From Paenibacillus chondroitinus NBRC 15376 (lineage in GTDB: Bacteria > Bacillota > Bacilli > Paenibacillales > NBRC-103111), in NCBI RefSeq assembly GCF_004000765.1, contig NZ_BILW01000001.1, positions 372,001 through 436,000 of the forward strand: 64,000 nucleotides of DNA, written 5' to 3'. Of this stretch, positions 48,001 through 55,220 are shown in pieces. Position numbers and translations under genes: made by a program. Position 1 is the stretch's first letter. Each line of letters opens with the position of its first letter. The notes below the pieces were generated by a model, which was not told the origin of the DNA, made no database searches, and saw nothing but the letters and a program-made list of their open reading frames with translations.

Positions 48001-49467
48001 GTGAACTTTGATGCAGTAAGCGATAAAGCAACACTTGCACTTAACGTAGCGCCAGGTGCTGGAACGGTATCTTTCGACGATGTACGGATTTGGGAGAACC
48101 CGGGGAAAACAGATCAAGCAGGCACTGTGCTGAATGAAGATTTCGAGAATGTCGATGAAGCATGGGGACCTTTTGTTTATGCGAAAGCAGGCAATGTGCA
48201 GACGCATATGGTAGAAAAAGGCGAAAATCAAGTGAAATCCTATGTGTTGGATGGCAATTTCTCGCTGAAAACAAATGAAGGCGGAGCAGGTGAATGGCTG
48301 CGTACACTGCCGCAAACACTGCGTCTCGAGACAAATGAAAAGTATCATTTGACAATGCAGGCCAAGGCGGATGTGGCTAATCAGTTCACAGTTGCCGTTC
48401 GTGTGAATGATAACGGCACAGTGAGAGATCTGGCGACCAAAACGTTGCCAGCGGGAGCAAGTACGGTTGACTTGACGTTCACGACAGACAATGCCAAAAA
48501 TGCTTACCTTGCTATCCTCAAGGGAGCAGATAACAGCAGTGCCGAGCTCGGAGGCCAGCTTGTTGTAGATAACATCCGAGTAACAGATGAGACCGTACAT
48601 GCAGTGACTGGTGTAGTACTCGACAAAACGGATGTTTCTATTGCTGAAGGTGGCACCGTGGAATTGAAGGCGATGGTGCAGCCGGAGAATGCGACGAATA
48701 AAAATGTGACCTGGTCCAGCAGCGATGAATCGGTTGCGAAGGTTGAAGTTGTCGAAGGCAAAACGATCGTAACTGGCCTAAAATCAGGTAGTGCGAGCAT
48801 TACAGCGACAACTGCTGATGGCAATTTCCATGCGACAGCAAAAATTACGGTAACGAAAGTAGTGAGTGTACCAGCAACAACGCTGATAGTACCTAGCTCG
48901 GTTCAAACGGGGCAAACCTTTACGGTAGGTCTGGTCTTATCCAATGTTACCGAAGCGGTTTACGCTCAGGATTTAACGATAAGTTATGATACTTCGCTAA
49001 TGGAACTTGTTTCAGCGAAGCCTGCTCAACTGGGTATCAGCTTGGTGTCCAAATCAGAAACAACACCAGGTAAAGTTCGCTTCATCGTCGCGAGCGAAGG
49101 AGCGGGTCATGCCATCATCGGCAGCGGCGATGTGCTGGAGTTGACTTTTAAAGCGAAAGACATCACGCAACCGGCAACAGCTCGATTGGCCGTTGAATCG
49201 GCGGTACTCGGGGATGCAACGGGGCACGAAACGAGCGCAACGCTTGGATCGGCGAACGTCTCGATTACAATCCCTGCTCCAGGCACACCTGGCGATATCA
49301 ATGGCGACAACAAAGTGTCGATTGGCGACCTTGCCATGATCGCTGCCAACTACGGTAAAGATTCGAGCAGCCCGGATTGGTTGCTTGTGAAGAAAGCCGA
49401 TGTTACTGGAGATAACAAAATCGATCTAGACGATCTTGTGAAAGTGGCTAGTCAGATTATCCAATAG
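45019..49467 (+). CDS. GH101 endo-alpha-N-acetylgalactosaminidase with BIG2, cohesin and dockerin domains
   Basis: Secreted multidomain enzyme of 1482 residues that should release Gal-beta-1,3-GalNAc (core 1) from Ser/Thr of O-glycoproteins. After the signal peptide comes a LamG-like sandwich (about 45-190), then the GH101 core. Family blocks include GYQAEGHDDSHPDY, WGWLDQAYYVDQRKDIESG, nucleophile Asp629 in FVYVDVYTG and acid/base Glu655 in LGTEFAGP, equivalent to the Asp/Glu pair of the pneumococcal enzyme. Carbohydrate-binding sandwiches follow, then a BIG2 immunoglobulin-like domain (about 1194-1279), a cohesin (about 1284-1418) and a type I dockerin (1425-1482). Cohesin and dockerin in one chain could allow self-association. 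GGAGGGTGA precedes the ATG; the frame extends upstream without a better start. Confidence 0.93.
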   Translation: MKSSSRKLKKSVTVSLALLTALQMYAAVPGGTALAADGDAYFQDYNNGQVGGWKKASGNATFSVVNNMLKVVTSGVTLMVDDNSPSYQNAELETKLKVESGQGRYGFLFRYIDVSNFAGVVYDNGNWLYYYLKNGTEYYGTIASKSMSTNQTYDIKLRYVDSDIILWIDGEKVAAATVGDMPSAPGKIGMRTWFDSKTMYLDDTKVTPYTKPTPPKQDPNAVNFVSESATMKAELDSTFPRVDNYVWKATGAVMNGQKNYLYAVKINGEEYWPKTTAEKVGNSVIYTMNVEELAVQLKVKMEVVDNTLDMKFTEIKENGSTKVKSIEFPNHSLASVSSTQPKAQETAAWFTGEWNKVFEEYNDLKNGAQNLNPSGRTFGFVNSDKLAATIVNNVINGNDKVRTSVSDGALGEKVAALANGAWTYRESMVAPAPEELPWSKVIITPDANNDGILDWQDGAVVYRSHSDMPYGSDMIKDNISWISMNIATTGMPFLRSLDHAKKIAHLTDEFGQIVLQKGYQAEGHDDSHPDYGGHIGIRQGGKDDFNYFLTEGKKYNIKGGVHINATEYHLDAFQTKMANLIAPLSKGWGWLDQAYYVDQRKDIESGELKRRLDMLKADTGDNLDFVYVDVYTGAGWNAKKLADYINGNGWMLGTEFAGPLQEQASWVHWGTDPGYPNQGDDSKIVRFIRNTNVDGFMSDALLKGNKQSGVGYWQPNSQFYSYQEVTKTFFNQNLPTKYMQHFPIMKMTKDRVDFEGNVSVARAGDGKIHLTKDGNDIAIMTDSTDISNSMIFIPWDPVKEDKIYHWNPAGGSTTWKVPASWSGVQTAKLYKLTDTDRQFVGDVNITNGQVTLNAESNVGYVLYKTAAPQQAETIWGDGSPVKDPGFDSHKWATWSKSSSAGTTDHISFKKNSNADDYLEVKGPDDAKVEQVITGLEPGKTYSASVWVNVYGADRKSSISVKQGDIEVSNYLEDTKLKYFAPQHKYYNTNFQRVKVNFDAVSDKATLALNVAPGAGTVSFDDVRIWENPGKTDQAGTVLNEDFENVDEAWGPFVYAKAGNVQTHMVEKGENQVKSYVLDGNFSLKTNEGGAGEWLRTLPQTLRLETNEKYHLTMQAKADVANQFTVAVRVNDNGTVRDLATKTLPAGASTVDLTFTTDNAKNAYLAILKGADNSSAELGGQLVVDNIRVTDETVHAVTGVVLDKTDVSIAEGGTVELKAMVQPENATNKNVTWSSSDESVAKVEVVEGKTIVTGLKSGSASITATTADGNFHATAKITVTKVVSVPATTLIVPSSVQTGQTFTVGLVLSNVTEAVYAQDLTISYDTSLMELVSAKPAQLGISLVSKSETTPGKVRFIVASEGAGHAIIGSGDVLELTFKAKDITQPATARLAVESAVLGDATGHETSATLGSANVSITIPAPGTPGDINGDNKVSIGDLAMIAANYGKDSSSPDWLLVKKADVTGDNKIDLDDLVKVASQIIQ

Positions 49468-49479
49468 CTAACAACAAAC

Positions 49480-49517
49480 ACCGTTAGGATGGAAATTCAT
49501 CCTGACGGTATTTTTTT
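49480..49517 (+). terminator. rho-independent terminator
   Basis: ACCGTTAGGATG / CATCCTGACGGT stem (one G-U pair), six-base loop, then a seven-T run, just after the GH101 gene. Confidence 0.93.
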
Positions 49518-49866
49518 CGCGCTACCAGTTCGCTTGCGAGCAACTGGAAATTGTGCAGGTAATTCAGTCGATTCACCTCATTTGGGACGAAAGTTGAAGA
49601 ATTAGCTGGATAATTTCCATCTACTGGCGAGAGAGCAGCAGATATGAGCAAATTAGCAGTACAATTTCCTGTTGAAGGTTAAGTGATGGGTGTTGGGGGA
49701 GAGATGGTTTTAAGTGACAATGGTTTGGCGTATGAGGGATGGTAATGGGTGATTAGTAATCAGTGGTGTAGTGGGATGGGGACTAGTAATAAATGTATGA
49801 GGAATGAGGTGACGATGGGACGTTTGAGCAGCATAGTTGAAGTCTAATTCAAATTTGAAGGCTTAC

Positions 49867-50050
49867 GTTGCATTATATACAACGTAATGGCCTGGTTTGA
49901 CCGCGAAGGCGGTTTTTCGTTGCACAATATACAACTATTTGTTGCGAAAAGGTGCTTTGTAAGCGCCTTACCGATTAAATGGTTGCACAAACTGCAACTT
50001 AGAGGCGATCTTTGGCCTAATCACAGCCAAATGGTTGCATTAAGTACAAC
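49867..50050. repeat. array of four 17-base GTTG-N9-CAAC palindromes
   Basis: Copies start at 49867 (GTTGCATTATATACAAC), 49919 (GTTGCACAATATACAAC), 49982 (GTTGCACAAACTGCAAC) and 50034 (GTTGCATTAAGTACAAC). Start-to-start distances are 52, 63 and 52 bases, close to five, six and five helical turns. They could be binding sites for a repeated DNA-binding protein or members of a dispersed intergenic repeat. Confidence 0.7.
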
Positions 50051-50177
50051 ATGGATGCTGTTGCAGGCTCCAATTGGTGATGAGTCAAAGTGGTGTGATA
50101 AATGGCGTGATCTGACCGCTAATGAAGCATTTCCTGTTTCATTATCGCGTATGGAACGAGACGGTGCTGGAAGCAGC

Positions 50178-50365
50178 TGTAAAGGAACTACAGGGCTCTA
50201 TTTGAGTGCAAAAGGTCATTTGCACAAATCAGAGGGAACATTGGGACCTTATTTTGGCCTTTTGAGCAGTGAAGTGGCGCATTTCACTGAAATAAGATCC
50301 TGTAGTTCCCATTCAGCAGCGGGACTCCCAATTTTTAGCTGAATAGCGCCCTGTAGTTCCTTTGA
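50178..50365. repeat. dispersed intergenic repeat, four units in both orientations
   Basis: Units share the word GGAACTACAGGG plus CTATTT or CTTATTT. There is one forward copy near 50180, a degenerate forward copy (GGGAACATTGGGACCTTATTT) near 50232, and two inverted copies ending CCTGTAGTTCC near 50308 and 50361. A further copy lies at 44080-44098. Confidence 0.65.
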
Positions 50366-50446
50366 ATTTTAGTCGTATCGACTAATTTTAGCTAATATTT
50401 GGTTTAGTTTGGTAAAAGGGATCAGCTTTCAGTACCACATAATTAG

Positions 50447-50461
50447 TATGTAATATATATT
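50447..50461 (+). promoter_or_regulatory. CcpN-like operator, copy 1
   Basis: TATGTAATATATATT. The first 11 bases match the Bacillus CcpN consensus TRTGHYATAYW at 10 positions. A near-identical repeat begins 74 bases downstream, before a gapB-type gene, the class of gene that CcpN represses in Bacillus subtilis. Confidence 0.45.
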
Positions 50462-50520
50462 TATTTATAATCTATATGTGCACCATAAGCCCCTTTTCAT
50501 CCAAATAAACAAATATATAT

Positions 50521-50535
50521 TGTGTAATATATATT
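50521..50535 (+). promoter_or_regulatory. CcpN-like operator, copy 2
   Basis: TGTGTAATATATATT repeats copy 1 with one difference and again matches the CcpN consensus at 10 of 11 positions. It lies 47 bases before the gapB-like start codon, in the expected promoter region. The surrounding 50450-50535 is very AT-rich, so chance similarity is possible. Confidence 0.45.
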
Positions 50536-50581
50536 CTTGTGTTACATTTATGACGTACTAAACGTGATAAGGGGGATGGAG

Positions 50582-51631
50582 ATGCGAGTTGGACTCAGCG
50601 GTACTGGAAGAATTGGAAGGCTCGTCTTGAGAAAAGCGTTGACTGGTTCGCAGCAGGATTTCCAAATAGCAGTAGTAAACTCAACTTGTCCCATTCATGT
50701 TTTAGCCCATTTGTTGAAGTACGATTCCGTGCATGGCACTTGGGACGCCAGAATTGAGGTTACTCCAGATAACGTGTTGATCATTAACGGACAATCCATT
50801 CGCGTTGTTTGTGAAAGAGAGCCGGATCTGTTGCCTTGGAAAGAACTAGGCGTTGAAATGGTTATCGATGCCACGGGGAAGTTTAACCATCGGCATGGAG
50901 CTGAACGCCACCTGTTCGCAGGTGCCAAGAAAGTTCTGATTACGGCACCCGGAACAAGTATGGATGTGACGTTGGTCATGGGGGTTAATGAAGGTACGTA
51001 CAATCCTTTGCGGCATCACTTGATTTCCGCAGCCTCTTGTACAACGAACTGTATTGCGCCTATTTTGCACATCTTAGATCAGGCATTTCAGATCAAAACG
51101 GGATGGATGACAACGGTGCATGCCTTTACGAATGATCAGAATCATTTGGATAATCCGCATAAAGATTTACGCCGTGCCCGATCTTGCACGAACGCCATTA
51201 TTCCGACTTCCACCGGGGTGGGGAAAGCGCTGGCGGATGTTTTGCCGCATCTTGCTGAACAGATCCAAGGAGTATCGGTGCGTGTGCCGACACAAGATGT
51301 CTCGCTGTTGGATCTTCAAGTGGCGGTTGGTCGCAACGTGCATATTGAGGAAGTAAAATCAGCCATGAAACAGGCAGTTGCCGGCCCAATGGCGGACTTT
51401 GTAGACTACAACGAGCTGCCACTTGTATCCGCGGATTACATCGGCAATGCGAAATCCGCTATTATAGATGGTCTTACTATGATGACGAAAGATAATCAAA
51501 TTAAGCTTTTAGCCTGGTATGACAATGAATGGGGTTACGCTAGTCGAGTCATAGACGAAGTAGCTTATATCTCTCGTGCAGAAAGCACGCTCGAAAAGGA
51601 GGGAACGTCATGTCTCATACAATCAGTGTAA
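50582..51631 (+). CDS. gapB: glyceraldehyde-3-phosphate dehydrogenase, GapB (gluconeogenic) type
   Basis: Cytoplasmic GAPDH of 349 residues. It has the Rossmann start GTGRIGRLVLRKAL, catalytic Cys153 in SAASCTTNCIAP, His180 in TTVHAFTND and the C-terminal WYDNEWGYASRV. Two features favour GapB over glycolytic GapA. The coenzyme loop reads VVNSTCP instead of VNDLTD, losing the Asp that selects NAD. The segment VIDATGKFN also matches the GapB branch. GapB normally uses NADP in the gluconeogenic direction. The ATG lies seven bases after AAGGGGG; an earlier frame start at 50537 is unlikely. It overlaps the SR1P-like gene and precedes a PEP-forming dikinase, which fits gluconeogenesis. Confidence 0.9.
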   Translation: MRVGLSGTGRIGRLVLRKALTGSQQDFQIAVVNSTCPIHVLAHLLKYDSVHGTWDARIEVTPDNVLIINGQSIRVVCEREPDLLPWKELGVEMVIDATGKFNHRHGAERHLFAGAKKVLITAPGTSMDVTLVMGVNEGTYNPLRHHLISAASCTTNCIAPILHILDQAFQIKTGWMTTVHAFTNDQNHLDNPHKDLRRARSCTNAIIPTSTGVGKALADVLPHLAEQIQGVSVRVPTQDVSLLDLQVAVGRNVHIEEVKSAMKQAVAGPMADFVDYNELPLVSADYIGNAKSAIIDGLTMMTKDNQIKLLAWYDNEWGYASRVIDEVAYISRAESTLEKEGTSCLIQSV

Positions 51632-51795
51632 CAATGGAAGCGGGAGTAGCTGCCCAGCCCAATGAACTTGGTCTCATTATTTGTAAATCCTGTAACGAAG
51701 TACTTGCAACGCTGCCTACGGATGGGTACAAAAAGTTTTATGTAGTTTGCCCAGGTTGCGCACGGAAAGATAACAATAAGGAGGCATCCGAATGA
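51610..51795 (+). CDS. SR1P-like GapA-binding zinc-ribbon mini-protein
   Basis: Small protein of 61 residues with a 20-residue N-terminal extension. The core IICKSCNEVLA, then FYVVCPGCAR, has two CxxC pairs as in the SR1P family (PF13790). In Bacillus subtilis SR1P is encoded on the SR1 small RNA and binds GapA. Here the gene starts inside the end of gapB (22-base overlap, GGAGG before the ATG) and its stop overlaps the dikinase start (ATGA), so it is embedded in a gluconeogenic operon. A zinc-ribbon protein unrelated to SR1P is the alternative. Confidence 0.7.
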   Translation: MSHTISVTMEAGVAAQPNELGLIICKSCNEVLATLPTDGYKKFYVVCPGCARKDNNKEASE

Positions 51796-54476
51796 CGACG
51801 CAGAAACAGGTGGTCCCCTTCCAGGAGGGAGACGCCTCAATGATAGCTCTTCTTGGCGGAAAGGGGGCCAATCTAGCGGAGATGACGCGCGCCGGTCTTC
51901 CCGTTCCACCTGGGTTCACCATCACGACGGAAGCTTGTTTAGCCTTTTTTGAAAAGGGAAATCGCCTCTCGGACGCACTGCTTGAACAAGTTGAAGCTTC
52001 GCTTAATCAGCTGGAGAAACAGAAAAATCAAACGTTCGGTGATGCAGACAATCCGCTGCTTGTTTCTGTGCGTTCCGGTTCGGTCAGCTCGATGCCGGGG
52101 ATGATGGATACGATACTGAATTTAGGCTTGAACGATAAAACGGTCTTAGGATTGGCTGCGCATACAAACAACGAAAAGTTTGCTTACGACTGTTACCGGC
52201 GCTTGCTGCAAATGTTTGGCAGCGTCGTGCTTGGCATAGAGTCCGGCCAGTTTGAAAGCTTGCTGCATCGCTTGAAAGAGAAGGAGGGCGCTCACCAGGA
52301 TCAGGATGTGACTGCTAACGGGTGGAAGGAGCTAATTGAGGCGTATAAGGCTTGCATTTTGAGCAAAACGGGCCGAGCCTTCCCGCAGAATGTTTATGAG
52401 CAGTTGAAGCTGGCGATTGAAGCTGTTTTCAAATCGTGGAACAATGCCAGGGCACAAACTTACCGGAAACTGAATCGGATACCGGATGAGCAGGGAACGG
52501 CCGTCAATGTGCAGAGCATGGTTTTTGGCAATATGGGAGAGAACTCAGGCACAGGCGTCGTTTTTACGAGAAATCCGTCTACGGGAGAAAACACCTTTTT
52601 TGGTGAATATTTAATCAATGCGCAAGGGGAAGATGTCGTCGCCGGGATCCGCACACCGCTGGTTATTGCCGCACTTCAAGAGGAAATGCCTGCTATTTAT
52701 GAGCAGCTTCTAGGCGCCTCCAAGCAGCTTGAGAAGCATTACAAGGACATGCAGGACATTGAATTTACGGTGGAAAACAATACATTGTACCTGCTTCAGA
52801 CGCGATGCGGCAAAAGAAACGCCCAAGCTGCGCTTAAGATCGCAGTTGATTTGGTGCATGAAGGTGTATTGACCAAGCAGGATGCCGTCAGCCGCATTGA
52901 AGTGCTGCATCTGGATCAGCTGCTGCATCGAGGGATTGATGAAGGGGCGGTCATCGATGTGTTGGCGCTGGGACTTCCGGCTTCACCTGGCGCAGCGGTT
53001 GGCCAGCTCGTTTTTGACGCCGATACGGCGGAAGAATGGGTGCGGGCTGGCAGGACCGTTATCCTCGCCAGAACGGAGACGACGCCGGAGGATATTCATG
53101 GCGTTATCGCTGCGGAGGGCGTGCTTACAAGCCGAGGCGGAATGACAAGCCATGCAGCGGTTGTCGCCAGAGGGATGGGGAAGCCATGCGTGTGCGGTTG
53201 TGAAGAGATGCGGATCGTGCCGGAAGAGAAGCGCATGTTTGCGCAGAACCGGCTCCTGGAAGAAGGGGAATGGATCACCTTGGACGGTGCAACAGGTCGT
53301 GTTATTGCAGGGGCTATGCCTTTGATTGAAGCACGAATGACAGATGAGCTGCTCATTATGCTGGAGTGGGCGGATGAAATTCGTACGCTGAAGGTGTTTG
53401 CGAATGCGGATAATCCGCACGATGCCGGTATCGCAAGGCATCTTGGCGCCGAGGGAATTGGCTTATGCCGAACGGAGCATATGTTTTTCTCCCCGGCTCG
53501 TCTGCCTGTTGTTCAGCGCATGATCCTTGCAGAAGACAAGGAAGCGCGCTTGAAGGCGCTTGCCCAACTGCTTCCGATGCAGCAGTCTGATTTTGAAGGG
53601 ATTTTCGAGCAGATGGATGGCCTGCCGGTAACAATTCGCTTGCTCGATCCACCGCTGCATGAATTTCTGCCTAACCTCGATGAGCTGCAAAAAAGGCATG
53701 CCCAGCTGACATACGAACGTGATGGATCCATCAAGGAAAAAGAGGAAGTCGCATCCTTGCTCCGCAAGGTGCAAGCGCTGCATGAAGCGAACCCGATGCT
53801 GGGACAGCGGGGCTGCCGCTTAGGGATTGTATATCCGGAAATCTACGATATGCAGATTGAGGCCATTTTCCGCGCAGCTTCCACGTGTATTGACGCAGGT
53901 GTCCGGGTGCATCCGGAAATCATGATTCCGCTCGTCGGCCATGCCAACGAGTTGAAAATTCTAAGAGAACTCGTTGACTTCGTGGCGCAGCAAGTACTGG
54001 GGAAAGACAAACTGCGCGAATGTCCATACAAAGTTGGGACGATGATTGAGGTGCCGCGAGCTGCATTAACGGCACGTCAGATTGCAGCACATGCCGATTT
54101 CTTCTCATTCGGCACGAACGATTTGACGCAGATGACATTTGGCTATAGCCGTGATGATGCGGAAGGGAAGTTCCTGACCCATTATGTCAATCACAAGCTG
54201 CTGCCGCACAATCCGTTTCAGGTGCTAGACACCGAAGGCGTCGGTCAATTAATTGAACTGGCAGTGAATGTAGGACGATCAGTAAAGCCGTCTTTAAAAA
54301 CAGGCATCTGCGGGGAGCATGGCGGAGACAGGGAGTCGATTCTTTTCTGTCACCGAATCGGCTTGGATTATGTAAGCTGTTCGCCATACCGGATTCCTTT
54401 GGCTCGGATAGCCGCTGCTCAAGCGTTTCTTTTATACGGGGAGCCTGGAGCAAGTGAGGTCGCACAAGCGATTTGA
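51792..54476 (+). CDS. ppdK: pyruvate, phosphate dikinase
   Basis: Interconverts pyruvate, ATP and phosphate with PEP, AMP and pyrophosphate. At 894 residues it has the usual length. It has an N-terminal ATP-grasp domain (FLGGKGANLAEM-type start; SVRSGSVSSMPGMMDT), a swivelling phosphohistidine domain with catalytic His454 in GGMTSHAAVVARGMGKPC, and a C-terminal PEP/pyruvate barrel (RLLDPPLHEF, GTNDLTQMTFGYSRDD, and GICGEHGGD with the catalytic Cys). AAGGAGG precedes the ATG. It is the last gene of the gapB operon; together they would drive pyruvate to PEP and 1,3-bisphosphoglycerate to triose phosphate. Confidence 0.97.
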   Translation: MTTQKQVVPFQEGDASMIALLGGKGANLAEMTRAGLPVPPGFTITTEACLAFFEKGNRLSDALLEQVEASLNQLEKQKNQTFGDADNPLLVSVRSGSVSSMPGMMDTILNLGLNDKTVLGLAAHTNNEKFAYDCYRRLLQMFGSVVLGIESGQFESLLHRLKEKEGAHQDQDVTANGWKELIEAYKACILSKTGRAFPQNVYEQLKLAIEAVFKSWNNARAQTYRKLNRIPDEQGTAVNVQSMVFGNMGENSGTGVVFTRNPSTGENTFFGEYLINAQGEDVVAGIRTPLVIAALQEEMPAIYEQLLGASKQLEKHYKDMQDIEFTVENNTLYLLQTRCGKRNAQAALKIAVDLVHEGVLTKQDAVSRIEVLHLDQLLHRGIDEGAVIDVLALGLPASPGAAVGQLVFDADTAEEWVRAGRTVILARTETTPEDIHGVIAAEGVLTSRGGMTSHAAVVARGMGKPCVCGCEEMRIVPEEKRMFAQNRLLEEGEWITLDGATGRVIAGAMPLIEARMTDELLIMLEWADEIRTLKVFANADNPHDAGIARHLGAEGIGLCRTEHMFFSPARLPVVQRMILAEDKEARLKALAQLLPMQQSDFEGIFEQMDGLPVTIRLLDPPLHEFLPNLDELQKRHAQLTYERDGSIKEKEEVASLLRKVQALHEANPMLGQRGCRLGIVYPEIYDMQIEAIFRAASTCIDAGVRVHPEIMIPLVGHANELKILRELVDFVAQQVLGKDKLRECPYKVGTMIEVPRAALTARQIAAHADFFSFGTNDLTQMTFGYSRDDAEGKFLTHYVNHKLLPHNPFQVLDTEGVGQLIELAVNVGRSVKPSLKTGICGEHGGDRESILFCHRIGLDYVSCSPYRIPLARIAAAQAFLLYGEPGASEVAQAI

Positions 54477-54486
54477 AATAAGAAAC

Positions 54487-54538
54487 AAAAAAAGGACCTT
54501 CCTTTGTAGATAAATCTACTCGGGAAGGTCTTTTTTTG
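54487..54538. terminator. bidirectional terminator
   Basis: AAAGGACCTTCC / GGGAAGGTCTTT stem with an A run before and a T run after, containing a small inner hairpin. It lies between the convergent ppdK and helical-protein genes. Confidence 0.9.
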
Positions 54539-54539
54539 A

Positions 54540-55019
54540 TTACTTCGTAAGTTTAAATTGTTTCAATAGGCTAGCGATTGTGTCTTGGTTCAGGTTTAAT
54601 GCGCTCATTTGACCAGTCAAAATTCCTTCAATTTGAGACACAAGTCCACGAAGTGCTGCCAAGTTTGCGGAGATCGTTTCTGGCGTCGGATTTGTTACGT
54701 TGAGTTGAGCTACGAATTGACGTACGGCATCAAGAACTGCAGGAATGGCTGTTCCCGGAAGAACGTTTGTACCGGAAATACTCGTGATTTGATTAAGAAT
54801 GTTTTGAATGTCTGTCATTGTGTTTTCACCCAAGTTCAATTTGCCAATTTCGGCTTGAAGCTGGTTCAGCCATTGGGAGCTTGTCGGGTTATCCATGTTT
54901 GCATCCATAGCGGCTTGGAGTTCACCAAGTTTTTGTAAAACAGCGCCAACAGGTCCTTCTGTTACTCCACCTGGAAGTTGTTTAAGCATTTCTTCAAGTT
55001 TTTCTAAAAGTTGACTCAT
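54540..55019 (-). CDS. small helical protein of unknown function
   Basis: A 159-residue protein, not confidently recognised. It begins MSQLLEKLEEMLKQLPGG and consists of amphipathic helices in a loose repeat of about 40 residues, with Leu/Gln/Asn/Thr-rich segments and NPT turns (NLAALRGL-like words). There is no Cys, signal peptide or membrane helix. GGAGGGAT precedes the ATG. The helix-turn pattern resembles the preface domain found before collagen-like repeats of some spore-surface proteins, but no Gly-X-Y repeat is present. It is divergent from the CDP-sugar/glycosyltransferase cluster, so it might be a surface protein glycosylated by that cluster; this is a guess from position. Confidence 0.75.
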   Translation of the reverse strand: MSQLLEKLEEMLKQLPGGVTEGPVGAVLQKLGELQAAMDANMDNPTSSQWLNQLQAEIGKLNLGENTMTDIQNILNQITSISGTNVLPGTAIPAVLDAVRQFVAQLNVTNPTPETISANLAALRGLVSQIEGILTGQMSALNLNQDTIASLLKQFKLTK

Positions 55020-55220
55020 TTGCTATCCCTCCTCTCTAGTATCTATGTTATGTAAGTTTTTGCAGATGTGATTGGATGATAGCTTATTATTTTTATTTTC
55101 ATAGACTAGATTTTTGCCGCTTTCGGGTTTGCTCTAGCGATCATACGATATTTTGATATGAAAAACATTTGATAGAATCTGTTTCTCTATCAAGATAATC
55201 GAATGGGAGGAGGAACAAAC
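55020..55220. promoter_or_regulatory. divergent promoter region
   Basis: About 200 AT-rich bases between the divergent helical-protein and rfbG genes. TTGATATG at about 55154 and TTGATAGAAT at about 55168 could be parts of the rightward promoter, but no clear -35/-10 pair with proper spacing was found. The GGGAGGAGG ribosome binding site of rfbG lies at the right end. Confidence 0.4.

Larger units (their letters stand above)
49518..50446. repeat. repeat-rich intergenic region without a convincing gene
   Basis: Contains an inverted pair of words (CTGGAAATTGTGC near 49540 and ACAATTTCCTG near 49661), a G/T-rich tract almost without C (about 49676-49830), an array of four GTTG-N9-CAAC palindromes (49867-50050) and four dispersed-repeat units (50178-50365). 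The 151-codon frame across 49887-50342 runs through these repeats and is not regarded as a gene. Confidence 0.65.

Noticed and set aside
47476-48600. 374-codon open frame antisense to GH101
   Set aside because: It lies wholly inside the GH101 gene, whose frame is supported by clear domains. The product is rich in Cys, His, Ile and Arg as expected of an antisense shadow.
49867-50050. CRISPR interpretation of the spaced palindromes
   Set aside because: Units of 17 bases with only four imperfect copies, irregular 52/63 spacing and no cas genes do not fit a CRISPR array.
49887-50342. 151-codon open frame on the plus strand
   Set aside because: It runs through the GTTG-N9-CAAC array and the dispersed repeats, has no convincing ribosome binding site, and its product shows no family features.
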